Assembly (NCBI GenBank): GCA_907163375.1
Contig: CAJQUW010006363.1
Span: forward strand, 637,501-701,500
Direction of reading: 5' to 3'
From: Prostheceraeus crozeri
Lineage: Eukaryota > Platyhelminthes > Polycladida > Euryleptidae
Length of the DNA: 64,000 bases
Position numbers and translations under genes: made by a program. The stretch's first letter is position 1. Each line of letters opens with the position of its first letter. Shown here one piece after another: positions 48,006 through 58,894 of the stretch. The notes below the pieces were generated by a model that was not told where the DNA came from, did no database searches, and saw only the letters and a list, made by a program, of their open reading frames with translations.

Positions 48006-48236
48006 AAAACCACATCATGTTTTTGTGATAAAGTGAAAATATCAATATCATTGTTTAGTGACTATAAAATTCATTGAGTGAGTATATTCGTAGACGTTTG
48101 AGACACTGCCTGAAAAAAAGAGACACGCATGGCAATGCAAGACGTCGAACTCCAACGACATGTTAGCTCAAATTCGCCAAAAATCGAGATACGTCACTTT
48201 GTCAAAAGATCGACATGAAATTTCAAAGAGAATTAA

Positions 48237-50778
48237 AAGGCTTTCAGGTGTAATTTAACACGAAAGTATGACAAAAGTAGGATACAAAAATCTGAAAAAG
48301 TAGGATAAAAAAAGGATTTTAGCGCTGAAAGTAGGATAAAAGTAGGATAAATATAAAAAAGCAAAAAGTAGGACAGTCTATAGGGAAATTATGACGTATT
48401 TTTAAAAATCAAATCGGGCACTAACACTTTGCGATACATGAAGTAAGAGTAGATACATGTGCCTGTTATCAAATGAAGAACGAAACACTGATGTAAATGA
48501 CAGTATATTACACATATTAAATGTTTGGAAACAATGTATCTGAAAACAACCATTTTAGAAAAACAATTACTACACATTATTCAAGTTAAAGCACTGAGGA
48601 AATGTCAATCAGTACTTACGATAAAATTTGATGAATCTAAATACAGAGATTTCGAATGAAAGTTTAGAGAAAATGTACTGGGATAGCAAATTTTACTGTT
48701 GCACTCGCATAAAAATGTAAATATAAATGTAAGCACTATCAATTGAAATTGCTGAAAAAAGAGAAACGCTGACATCAAAACATCATCTCTATTTTCGAGC
48801 ATTGATACATTTATCGAGAACTTTTCGTTGGTTCGCCTTAAATTCTTGCATCTTTTCATGCCTTTTCTCTATGCCGAGGAGCTGATGACATTTTCTTCTT
48901 GTCTACTTCCATCAGTCCCTGTACAACACAAACTTCCGGAAAGTTCTTCGATTTGATGGCTTTATGCAGGCGTTTTTCCGCTTCGTTATACAGAGTCTCT
49001 GATGAATGCAGATCGTTTTGTGCCTCAGTTTGAGCGGCAACTACACCGGCTTCTTTGCTATCCAGTGTTCTTCTTCTGTTCTCCAAAGCTTCCTGCGTCC
49101 ACCGTTTCTCTGAAGATTATCTATTTTTTGCTCTTCCTCAAACTTTTTCTTCGCTTATTCTTCCTTTTCTGAGGCATGAGGTGAACATTTCCTTGGCCCA
49201 TGACTTGGTATCCTTCACAAAGCGAAGACCGTTAACTGACTGATCTGAAAATAACACATCCTCACCGGTAACAATGGCTTTGTTCTGAGATAGACTTCTC
49301 TCAACATCGGTGTTACCGTGTGCAAGAGACAAAACGCCATGCACAAACTTGGTGAGAATTCGGTTCCGTGGCAGCCCAAGAGCATTCTTCTCCTGCAAAA
49401 CAGTATTCCAGGAATAATCGAATCGCTTGTATCCTGATGCTTCGGTTTCTCTGTACCACTTATCCGGAATTTCTTGTGCCTGATAAAGTTTGTGTTCGTC
49501 AGCCAATACATCGATCTCCAATTCATCAATGAATCGCATCTGTCGTGCAGTGCGTGTTACTGAGTCGACTCCTAGAACAGACTGTTGCATTAGAGGATGT
49601 AATACGGCCAGATCTTTCAATAGTCTGTTCTTTAGAGGAAGACGGCTGATGAGAAATTCGATTATGCACTGGCAACATCTTCGGATTTTACCAATTGCAC
49701 CTATCCTTTGATCCGGCTTCATTGCTTTCAACGCAACATTCCTTATTGAATCTCCGACAACAATCTTTTCATTCGACAACTGATTCTCCTCTACCTGCAA
49801 ATCGACATGCAAGAGCTGATGACCTCTGCGATCCCCGACCGCATCCACTGCAGAAACCGAAGCATGACAGCTCGTGTCAGTTCCGATAGCTACTTATGGA
49901 GGGTGTGAATTATCGGCTACTCTCTTTGAAAGAGTAAGGAAGCAATGGAAAATGTCCTCCAGACTCGCCAAGAAAGGCAATTGATCCTCGACTGAAGGGT
50001 CCTTCAGTTCCTGACAAATTCTTCTCCAGCGTTCGCTAAATTCCAATCATTTTCTCGGTCTTGCTTTGTCGACCCTCTTGAGGACTATCTTCAGGAAATA
50101 TTCCTCAATTGCTGTCACGGCTTTGACGACTGGGATCAGCGTCACCGAACGACATTGCACGTACTTGATGAATGATTTTTTATCAAAGCCCATGTTTACA
50201 ATTTTTTTCGAAAGATATTCTTTTCGACATGGTGATGCCCTGAATTAGAAGAACATATCCAACACAAATTGCTCAGTTTCTTCTCCGAACTCCTTCAGTC
50301 CGTCTCGAAAGGCATCGTGAATGATATAAAGATTGCAGGGTATGAATGCTGTGAGACCTCTAAGACCAATTTGCTTCTTGTGCTCATTGACCTTGTTCCA
50401 AAAGGATTTGTTGATGTTTGGACCATCTGAGCCTAGACTGATGAGCTGCTTTATAGGAAGTTCGAGACCTTCTTCACTCAAAGTCTGGATAATGGCTTCA
50501 GAAACCTGGTCGCCAGGAGTTTATGATTCTAATAAAAATAAGGAATATAATGGGATTGAGAGTGATTGGATGAGTACTTTAATGAATGTGGAACGTTTGA
50601 CATTTTCGATATTCTGCATTTTCGTTTTTTTAAAAGTTTTATAGTTTTTTCGTTTAATTCCTTATCAAAAACTACTACTAATCAAAGAATATCCAAAATG
50701 AAGATAAAAGTAGGATTTGCGAGGAAAAGCAGGAAAGAGTAGGATTAAGTAGGAAAAGTAGGTACACTTGAAAACCTG
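48237..50778 (-). mobile_element. Decayed hAT-like transposon with AGTAGGA subterminal repeats
   Basis: The ends are inverted: AAGGCTTTCAGGTGTA on the left, and the complement of CAGGTTTTCAAGTGTACC on the right. Both subterminal regions carry clusters of AAAGTAGGA (at least five between 48265 and 48375, and at least four between 50705 and 50762), all in the same orientation. A transposase remnant lies between on the minus strand. No convincing 8-bp target duplication remains (AGAATTAA against AGTAAGTA), so the copy is old. Confidence 0.72.
48800..50510 (-). pseudogene. hAT-like transposase remnant
   Basis: Minus-strand pieces in order are as follows. 50245-50500 has LISLGSDGPNINKSFWNKVN and FIPCNLYIIHDAFRDGLKEF, a pattern seen in a large group of hAT-related proteins in invertebrates. 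49138-49848 ends with FVHGVLSLAHGNTDVERSLS, which matches the hATC dimerisation region. 48856-49086 is a charged, probably coiled-coil C-terminus (RRTLDSKEAGVVAAQTEAQN). Stops and frame changes separate the pieces, and the N-terminal DNA-binding region is missing. Exact limits are uncertain. Confidence 0.75.
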
Positions 50779-50779
50779 A

Positions 50780-51364
50780 GTAAGTAGAAAGTTTCCGAAA
50801 TGAAAGCCCAAGGTAAGTATTGATGTCTCGAATGAGATGAAGACTATGTAAATTGCGTCGTCATAAAACTTTGTACTACACGACATTTCCTGTCCAACAA
50901 CTTCATTAATAATTTTGTCAAGCAATTCCGAAAAATGGAGCACACGTGTTCTTGCTGCCAATCGATATATGAGTCTCATAATATTCTACATAATCTATAT
51001 CAAAAAATGTCATTTCACAAAAAGTTAAGAAGCAAATTTCATATTGTTACTTTTGAAAAACAATTATTTCAATGCAGTGCTACTTTCGAAAGTCAAGATA
51101 ACGATTGCTTATGCATAGTGCTATTCAAATAGTTCAAAGAATGTTAAAGCTGATGGAGTAAAGAATTTTGAATTGACACTGAATCTTATGGATGAAAAAC
51201 AACGGATGCTGCTTCGTTACTAAGAATCTTCTACAAATAGTATTTTGATAGAAGCAACTCTGCAATAAATGAGTGCGTACCCAAACCAAAGGTCTTCTTC
51301 AGATACACCCGTAATGCCAATGCGCTCACATGCTGTCAAGTGAGTGTACAGCGCACATGCACTG
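50780..51364. other. No gene recognised
   Basis: AT-rich sequence; open frames here look like chance. Confidence 0.4.
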
Positions 51365-51480
51365 TGAGTCGCACGGCACAGCTTTGGAATCAGTTTCCGC
51401 AGACCACTTTCCCTTCAGGACCTAAACGATCTTGATGCTTTCAAGAGGCATGCAAACAGGTTTCTGATGGGAAGAACTTA
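51365..51480 (+). pseudogene. LINE C-terminal remnant
   Basis: RTAQLWNQFPQTTFPS, and in a second frame DLNDLDAFKRHANRFLMG before a stop, follow the pattern of the C-terminal end of CR1/L2-like ORF2 proteins (RxxxLWNxLP...FKxxL). It is short and frameshifted. An AT-rich 3' region follows to about 51545. Confidence 0.5.
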
Positions 51481-51794
51481 ATCGAATCAATAGATCAGTT
51501 ATTTTGCGTATATTTATTAAGAACAATATAATTTATTATTTTTTAATTGACAGTCCTTAGCTTTGTTCATGGCTCGTAGCTGTGCTACGGGTGAAAACTC
51601 TGTGAAAATATGACCAGAATGTATTCCGAGTAGAAAGGGATCCATCACAATCAATTCCATCTAATCAATATACAACGTTGGTGTAGGTAACCTAATACCT
51701 TAATACTCGTTATTGAAGAGAAAGTACGAAAACATTTTTCGCTTGAAAATATACCTAATATACCTAAATATCTGGCAACTGCAAGAACCCGGTC

Positions 51795-51835
51795 GTTGCG
51801 TCATGCGTGTAGCGTCAGGGATCAGTTGACTAATG
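51795..51835 (+). repeat. Short direct repeat, copy 1
   Basis: TGCGTCATGCGTGTAGCGTC followed by AGGGATCAGTTGACT recurs in slightly different form at 52396-52440. The nature of the repeat is unknown. Confidence 0.6.
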
Positions 51836-52108
51836 ATAATGTATAAATAAATAAGCATTCAAATATTTTAAATTCGGCGGAATCTAGCGGTCGCCTTTGG
51901 TGATAGCTTCCCAAACGGAAAACACTGCTAAGCTAAGAAACATTCAACGTTGTCTTAAACATGTTATTTGATGTATTCATGTTCTGAAACTGAATGGAAG
52001 TTGATCTGTAGATACTCTCACATCGCGAATTCCGATAAAAGTTTGGGGCTCAGCTTCTGTTGTCACAATTTCAGTCATGTCAAAACAGCAATACTTTATT
52101 TTGCTGTT

Positions 52109-52235
52109 TAGTGTGGCTCATGTATGCATTCTGTAGCTTAATCTAGATAAACAGGATGGTCCCGGATTCGAGTGCCACCAGACTTCCTTTGGATGACGGT
52201 TTGATCTAAAGTTTAATCAATGTGTCATCGTGATA
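52109..52235 (+). repeat. tRNA-derived SINE, second copy
   Basis: A B-box-like GGATTCGAGTGCC (52164-52176) is followed by ACTTCCTTTGGATGACGG and TTTGATC, the same order as in the copies at 13067 and 53262. The A-box region (TGGCTCATGTA) is degenerate. Confidence 0.6.
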
Positions 52236-52395
52236 GCCGATATTTACAAAGGGTCTGGAATTGTCCACTTTTCTTGTCACCGAAAATATTGCCACAAATG
52301 AGGTGTCAACTGGATTCAGAACTCTCTGTAGATAGTCGGCATCAACAACCAATTTTATCAATTTATAGTTTCATAGTTTAGGAAATCAATTCATC

Positions 52396-52440
52396 ATTCG
52401 TCACGTCATGCGCGTCGTAGCGTCAGGGATCGGTTGATTG
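52396..52440 (+). repeat. Short direct repeat, copy 2
   Basis: ACGTCATGCGCGTCGTAGCG then TCAGGGATCGGTTGATT; partner of 51795-51835. Confidence 0.6.
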
Positions 52441-52444
52441 CAGA

Positions 52445-53260
52445 TAATTAAAATCTTTCTGTAAATCATCTCGCAATCGATGTAACGATATGGAAACTTT
52501 CTACGAACTGTTGGATATCGAGACAAATAAATCATCCGAAATGACAACAGTTCATGTCTGACAATAACCACATGCACACTTCTCATCATTGAAGCTGGGA
52601 GAATTCAAGAGACATTTCACGATCAAGTTTATAGATCGATTTATAATTTTCATATAATAATGGGAACAACTATTTCTTTCACTGTAATTGATGATTATAA
52701 AGCTTGAGCCGCATATGCGGCAGATGGCCGATGTGGCTCAATGACTGCATAATTTTCACAAGTATGCCATGAATATGCATGGAATGCACTTAAACAAAGC
52801 ATGAGCCACTTACACAAATTATTCACGTAATCATGCATGATGCCATTTCCGGAGAATCCTAGATGACCATTTTTTCATGCTACTTCTCTAACTACTGATC
52901 TAATTAGCAAACTTGATAAGTATGACACATGCTCAGCAGATTTTTTGAAGTGATTATTTTATGAAAAATTATTGATATTTAATGTTGTCTGTCAGTTCAC
53001 AGGCGTAATGCATATCAAAAAATAGAAAATAAAGCTGTCGAAAAATGATGTGTACAAACACGCACATGCTTTTATGATTGAGAAGCATCAAACAGCAGTC
53101 ATTGGCCTAAATTCGCAGGATGAGAAGAAAAGAAAGCATGCCCCCCGGATGCAGCAAACAGATTAATAGTTGAGTAGAACTGCAACGATACTGCTGTAAA
53201 AAGTGCTGGTGTAGAGATAACTGAAATTACAAAATGCAAAAAAGATGATATCGAACATCT
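52445..53260. other. No gene recognised
   Basis: AT-rich sequence; nothing recognised. Confidence 0.4.
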
Positions 53261-53261
53261 A

Positions 53262-53350
53262 GGGATCTCCATCAGCCAAGCGAAAGAACTGGCCTTGAAT
53301 CGAACCCCTTGACGACCTCAACGTCTCATAGGCAAGAGATATTGGCAGGC
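53262..53350 (-). repeat. tRNA-derived SINE, third copy
   Basis: On the minus strand GGGGTTCGATTC (B box) is followed by a CTTTCGCTTGGCTGATGG and AGATC body that parallels CTTTGGATGACGGTTTGATC in the second copy. The A-box side is decayed. Confidence 0.55.
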
Positions 53351-53354
53351 ATGA

Positions 53355-54515
53355 CATTCAATAAATGGTACAATGAAATCGCTTCTACATCAAATGTTTG
53401 CTCAATCTCAACATAAATTTGTGCTTTCTTATTTCTCTTGCTTTGTCTGATACCATAATGCTGTCCCCTGCTAAATGGAAAGCAAGGCCTAAAGGAAACT
53501 TAATCGAAAGTAGTATCATGATATACTTAACAACAAGTAGGCCTATCGGAAACATGGCTAGCAGCAGGTGCGTAAATAATCCTATCTCAACAAGAGGCAC
53601 AAAAGGAGATAAGTGACGGAAGATAACAGTGTAGGTTTGTATACAGATTCCGTGATTGGAATGAGTAGCAAACACAATCACAAAAAATGATAAAGACATG
53701 CTACTACTCGACTTATTATGGAGTAAAAATCTTCTAACTTTTCTCCTTTATATTTTTGCCACAAGCTAATGGCTTCAGATAAAGTCGTAGTTGACCAGCA
53801 GCCGCTAGATCTGTCAGCCAGTAGCCGGTCAGATTTAGTAAAATCTGACAAAGTAAAGACCAACTGCCCGAAGTTTGGATCAAAGGACATTGAATTAGGA
53901 TGAAAATCACAGACCGGACTTCGGCGTCCATCGCCTTCTTAGAATCGAGCAGAGATAGTACTGAATGGAGACATAGCTATAATCGACATCAGACGCGGAA
54001 ATAAGCTCCATGTTCCATATGCTAGTCCTACGCAAGATCTTTATTTAGAATTTCTTGGATTATATTTAATCAGGGAAAGTCATTGGCAGAGTTATCTTGT
54101 CTGCTCTCCTTTCCCAAATGTTGTCTAGAAATTTTAAATTCATTGCTATCTCCCTCAGACATTCCCACTTCAACATGTCAATGTGAATCGTCATTCAAAT
54201 GATCACGATCGAAATTTCACTTTGTTCAGCAAAAGCATTTTCTAATTCGGTTCCCATACGCTGTTCACTTGTATTGGCGTCTGTCTGCAGTCCGATGCGA
54301 ATGCAACTGTTGATTTTGACGAATGAGTAGACTATCCTCATTCTAATGAGATGGATGAAACTGCAATTCGGAGATACGGAAGAATAGTCAAAACTGCAAA
54401 TTATTAAGTTTAGAGACAGACATTACATACAAATATGATTGCTGATCGCAATCCGATTTTTGCATGAAATCCCGAGGTCACGAAAAACTGAGGAGTCAAT
54501 CTAGCCAAATTATTG
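53355..54515. other. No gene recognised
   Basis: This contains a 104-codon hydrophobic minus-strand open frame (53385-53699) and another at 53678-53931. Neither matches a family I know nor has clear splice context. Confidence 0.35.
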
Positions 54516-54516
54516 C

Positions 54517-54911
54517 GTTAATAATAATACTAATGATATATTTGTCGAATTAAAAATTAGCACAACAAAACATGTGTATGAATACAGAAAGAGACAAATA
54601 TTGGACCCAAAGTGGGTAAACAAACAGGACGAATTAACAATCAACAGACAAGAAATTATAGTCGAGACTGGTTTGCATGGTTACTGGCATAAAGTTCACC
54701 GTATGTTTGCCCGTTGAAAGTAAGAGCTCACACAACCCTTGAATTCATTCAAAGTGCTTGCATTCCGCTCATCTGGATACAAAGAGTTCCAGTGTTTCAC
54801 TATGCTCGACGTGAAGAAACTGCTGTGGAATTTATGCTTACTAATGGGCATCAGTAGCTTCCGTGAATCACATTTATGTGCTCGAGTTGACAGAATGAAG
54901 AAGTCGCTCAC
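54517..54911 (-). pseudogene. CR1/L2-like LINE 3' end
   Basis: The minus-strand frame 54696-54911 encodes FHSSFFTSSIVKHWNSLYPD and STLNEFKGCVSSYF, the conserved C-terminal end of ORF2 in CR1/L2-like LINEs (FxxRVVNxWNxLPxxVV...FKxxLD). A 3' UTR of about 170 bp and an ATT-repeat tail follow at 54517-54535. Nothing upstream of this C-terminal part is preserved, so the copy is strongly 5'-truncated. Confidence 0.72.
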
Positions 54912-54914
54912 TCG

Positions 54915-56140
54915 GAGAAAAAAACATTAAAAATTTCTGTATGTCACATAGAAGCATCATAGTGATCAAATAATTTCTAAAAAATGATCTAATACAAAGA
55001 AGCTATAGAGATGAAAAGAAATGATGCTTTTATCTGCACGAAAAATAAATACCAATCACATCGCTGCTCAGCACTAAGCTTCTATACAGTAATTTGCTAG
55101 GTTTTGTATCGCCTGAATGCGCTAATTATGCAGGTTTGCACGATAGTGCCATCAAAATATTGCAATTATCGGAAATTAAATGCGGGAAGAATAGTGTGAC
55201 AAGCAAAGTGATCTGAAAAATGAGGAATTATCTAAGATTGCCTTTGAATTTATGTAATTTTCGGGCCCGCAGAGATCAGGTTTAAGGTCGGCAGCATTGC
55301 TGAGAACTCGGTTCTGAAATTCATCTATGATTGACTGCGTCTCAAGTTAAGAATACAATTACAAGCTCGAGCACGGTTATGTGTAGCTCTAGTGTCTCAT
55401 TTTCTATGTAAAATGTCTGAAATGCAGGAGAACAAACCATTTCTTAAAGACAGTTTCATTTAATACAAGCATGTATTTGGCATCCTATATGAAAATAATA
55501 TGCTTTTATAGCATCCGCAAACTGCCGCAGTTGATCTAAGAGCCTCGAAATGTAGCATTGATGTCTATCATAATTTCAATTTCATTTTCAATTTACTTGA
55601 TATGCTTGCTACGTACGTGCACTAAACTTGTAGGAAAAGGTTAAAACGATATTTTACTCTATAAAATGAGTCCCATTAAATAATTTCAAAGTAAGATATT
55701 GTCGTACTAAGACAAACACAGCCCCATGTTATAAAAATGCAATTGCTTTTTGTTGAAGATGGAGCAAGTTTGTTTACTCATAAAATGCTCGTAACATCAC
55801 ATCGATTTATTTGAATCATAAGCGTTTCTTTTTTAATTTACAATTAAAAGGCTGATTAACTAAGCAACAGTCCTTGGAAAGTTTTTTCTGAGCATCTTGA
55901 AAGTTCTTGAATTGGAGAACTTTATCCACGATTCAGAATTATTGAACATGTCCATAAATTATTGCATCACAGCACATTTCACATCAACTCCATCGTGATG
56001 AACCAATTCTAACATAGCGAAGTCAGATATCCTCGTTTTTCAAAACTCTCATCAATACGATTTTTCAACTTTGAATTGCATTGACTTATCTTCTACATCT
56101 GTGAAAGTAATTATGTTGATATTCTTATTAACGAATGTTC
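54915..56140. other. No gene recognised
   Basis: AT-rich sequence; no features recognised. Confidence 0.4.
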
Positions 56141-56144
56141 ATGG

Positions 56145-56500
56145 ACTGAATTTTAATTATTAGCTCTTCATTAGCTCTTTAGCATCAGTGACGCAAATGC
56201 TGTCTACACGTATGATTGAATCCTAATTAACAATTTCAGACGTTACATAAGTTAATATACTTTTTGGAAATTTGCGTCAGAACAAGAAGATAAACACGGT
56301 AGAAAACATGTACATGTTTGCCATTAACTGAATTTTAATTATTAGCTTTTCATTAGCTCATGAATATCAATGACGCAAATGCTGTCTATACGTATGATTG
56401 AATCCTAATTAACAATTTCAAAAGTTGCACAAGTAAATATACTTTTTGGAAATTTGTGTCAGAAGAAGATAAACACGGTAGAAAACATGTACCGGTACAT
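56145..56500 (+). repeat. Tandem duplication, two units of about 180 bp
   Basis: Unit 1 (56145-56326) and unit 2 (56327-about 56500) share the series ACTGAATTTTAATTATTAGC, GACGCAAATGCTGTCTA, CGTATGATTGAATCCTAATT, and AAACACGGTAGAAAACATGT. They differ by scattered substitutions and small indels (by eye roughly 90% identity). No coding frame or transposon end was recognised. Confidence 0.85.
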
Positions 56501-56504
56501 GTAT

Positions 56505-58830
56505 CCCATGTAATATTCTGTTCCTATTCACTTTTGATCGCATAGTATATTGCACATCACACATATTTTTTAGGATTATCTGCGACACAAAAAGTACACA
56601 TTGAAATACATGTGAAGTTAATTAAGTGATAAGGCAACCGAATTTTAACTATATTTTTTCCCATCACCTGCTGATTTGAAATTCAGATCTATCATCGGTG
56701 GTTATCACACAAAGAATAGGAAGCCATATTAATATCACAAGTAATCTTTTGTAAAATAATTTTTAGTTGCAATCAAGATGATATCGATTTTCCGCACCAT
56801 ATCACGAACAACGTGGCATATGGAGCCATTTGATGACTTCCGATGTCTTCAGTTTACATACAAATACCCCTGACGCCTTCAATTTATCAGCGATCAGATA
56901 TCGGATAGAATAATTTCCTGATTTGATTGACGAAAGATTCAATATTGAAGGACTTGACTCAATTGCATGTTAATTAACTTGCTGATTATTTTTTTATTGT
57001 ATGCAATAAAGAGTTTAAAAAAACTGAAGAATCTCAATGAATTACAAAAGAAACAGAAAAAACCAAATGATAAAATGAAAAAAAAAACAATAAAAACAGA
57101 TCACAAAATTCAAGTCAACCTCAGTCTGAAAAGGAGCCATCACTGAACAATTGCTTGTAAAGCTTCTTCAATTGCTTGTTCACGACGGGTGATGTTTATG
57201 GCTTACAAGATATTTAGAAATTTATTAGAGTATGCCACACCTATAATGGGAAAATCATCAACGAAGCAATGACCCAACCTCTTAGTGATTCTATACTTAG
57301 ATCTTTGTCAAGGTTGAGAAAAAAATTGCTTCAGACGCGTTTTGATACGACCAGATTCTTTTTATATGTCTTGGAAACCTTGCACATCAATCGTCGTGAA
57401 CATTCTCTGAATAAGCAATTAATCAATGTTGGCTGCATTTTAAGAGTTAGATTGGTCTGTATTTTGTGATGTTTTTTGGAATGTTTGTTTTGTTTTGCTA
57501 ATTCTTTGAGATTCTCTAGTTTGTTTAAACTCCTTATTGTGATTGATTATCTACCTGCTTTGCGTCTTTTCTATTTTCATAAATTGGTCGCGCACTTGCC
57601 TTTCCGCAGTTACTTCTCAATAACAATCATTTTTCCCTAGGTGCTTAAAAATACAGAAATAGAAAATCCTACTCAAAGATATAGAAATATATACGACAAA
57701 TATGCCAGCCTACGTACATGTAAATCTCGCTTTCTTTAATTTGGAATGAAAAGCATAACCACGTTTAGAGAGGTTTTTAGATGGCATTATTTTCTATGTT
57801 ATCATAATTTCCCCCTATTTTTCTCAGATGACCAAATTTCTGTGTGTCAGCCTGTTGTGATTGATGAAGAAGGCTGCTAGCATTTTGTAAAAAAATTTTG
57901 CGTGAATGGAAATATTTTCAAAGAAGAGAAGGCATTGACATTCGATTACCCTACAAAACGTGCACTCAAAGAAATGCAATCTCAAAAACAAAGCTATACA
58001 GCTTTGCAACATGCCCTCATGTAAATTAAAAATGAATCATGCAATAAAATGAACGCTGTATATGAAATAAAATGTCTGTATATTGGGAGCACTATCCAAC
58101 CCCTCCATACCAAAATCAAAGAACGTCTGACGTAAAATACCTCGTCAATCTTCAAACATATACAGACGATATGCAATGCAGAACAACGCATTTCAGTTTC
58201 AATTATCACAGAATTGAACTATAGACATCTACAATTAGTGAAAATATTGAATAGAATTCCTGACCCCACAATAGTTCTTGTGGATTCTTTTACGACACAT
58301 TCTTGTAATGTACAATTCCTATATAGAGAACGTTCTCAAAGATCACAGCGCTTATAGGTTTTATGATAAGTGTTGTGTGTAAATCAATAAACTGATGTTT
58401 CTAAGACACATCACAAAGTGGCAATTAACGAGAATGCATAATAAAAGAGTAAAAAGTAAAATAGAGACACATACATTAAAAGAATTGCTTTGTGAAAGCA
58501 ACTGAGATCTACATCAATCCAATCCATGTTTCATCAATTTAACTCATGGATACAGCTTAAAAAATAACGATCGTCAATGCTGAACAGCAACTATCTCCAA
58601 GTTCAGTTAAGTGGCTGTTACAGGATATTCAGTTAGATCAGGAAAAGTAAAAAAACTAATTTCATTTAGGAATACACACTACTATGCTGAAAGACATCAA
58701 AAAGTTATGCTGATTATGTACCTATTAATAGCACGTTTAACAACATTTTTTAATGGCATCATAAATGCAGGCATGCATCCATACTCCTCTACCGTATAGG
58801 CAGTGACAGGTCAAGCAGTCTGCTCTTTTA
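56505..58830. other. No gene recognised
   Basis: AT-rich sequence with an A-rich stretch near 57040-57110; no gene recognised. Confidence 0.4.
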
Positions 58831-58834
58831 TCAT

Positions 58835-58890
58835 GGTGACTGTAACTCAGCTAGAAGAGCATCTTGTCTAAGGTGGTCATGAACCTCATC
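58835..58890 (+). repeat. tRNA-like sequence (SINE head or tRNA relic)
   Basis: GTAACTCAGCTAGAAGAGCA closely follows the D-arm/A-box pattern of tRNAs (TAGCTCAGCTGGTAGAGCA). GGTGGTCATGAACC resembles a disturbed B box. The spacing is short and no full cloverleaf is apparent, so a functional tRNA is unlikely. Confidence 0.5.
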
Positions 58891-58894
58891 TTTC

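Noticed and set aside
51795-52440. Direct repeats as possible long terminal repeats
   Set aside because: They are only about 40 nt, lack TG...CA ends and a primer site, and no retroviral-type coding sequence lies between or near them.
53385-53699. Membrane protein on the minus strand
   Set aside because: The frame is hydrophobic, but AT-rich DNA gives such frames by chance. There is no family pattern or splice context.
58835-58890. Functional tRNA gene
   Set aside because: The D arm is good, but the B box is disturbed, spacing is short and no acceptor stem could be paired.
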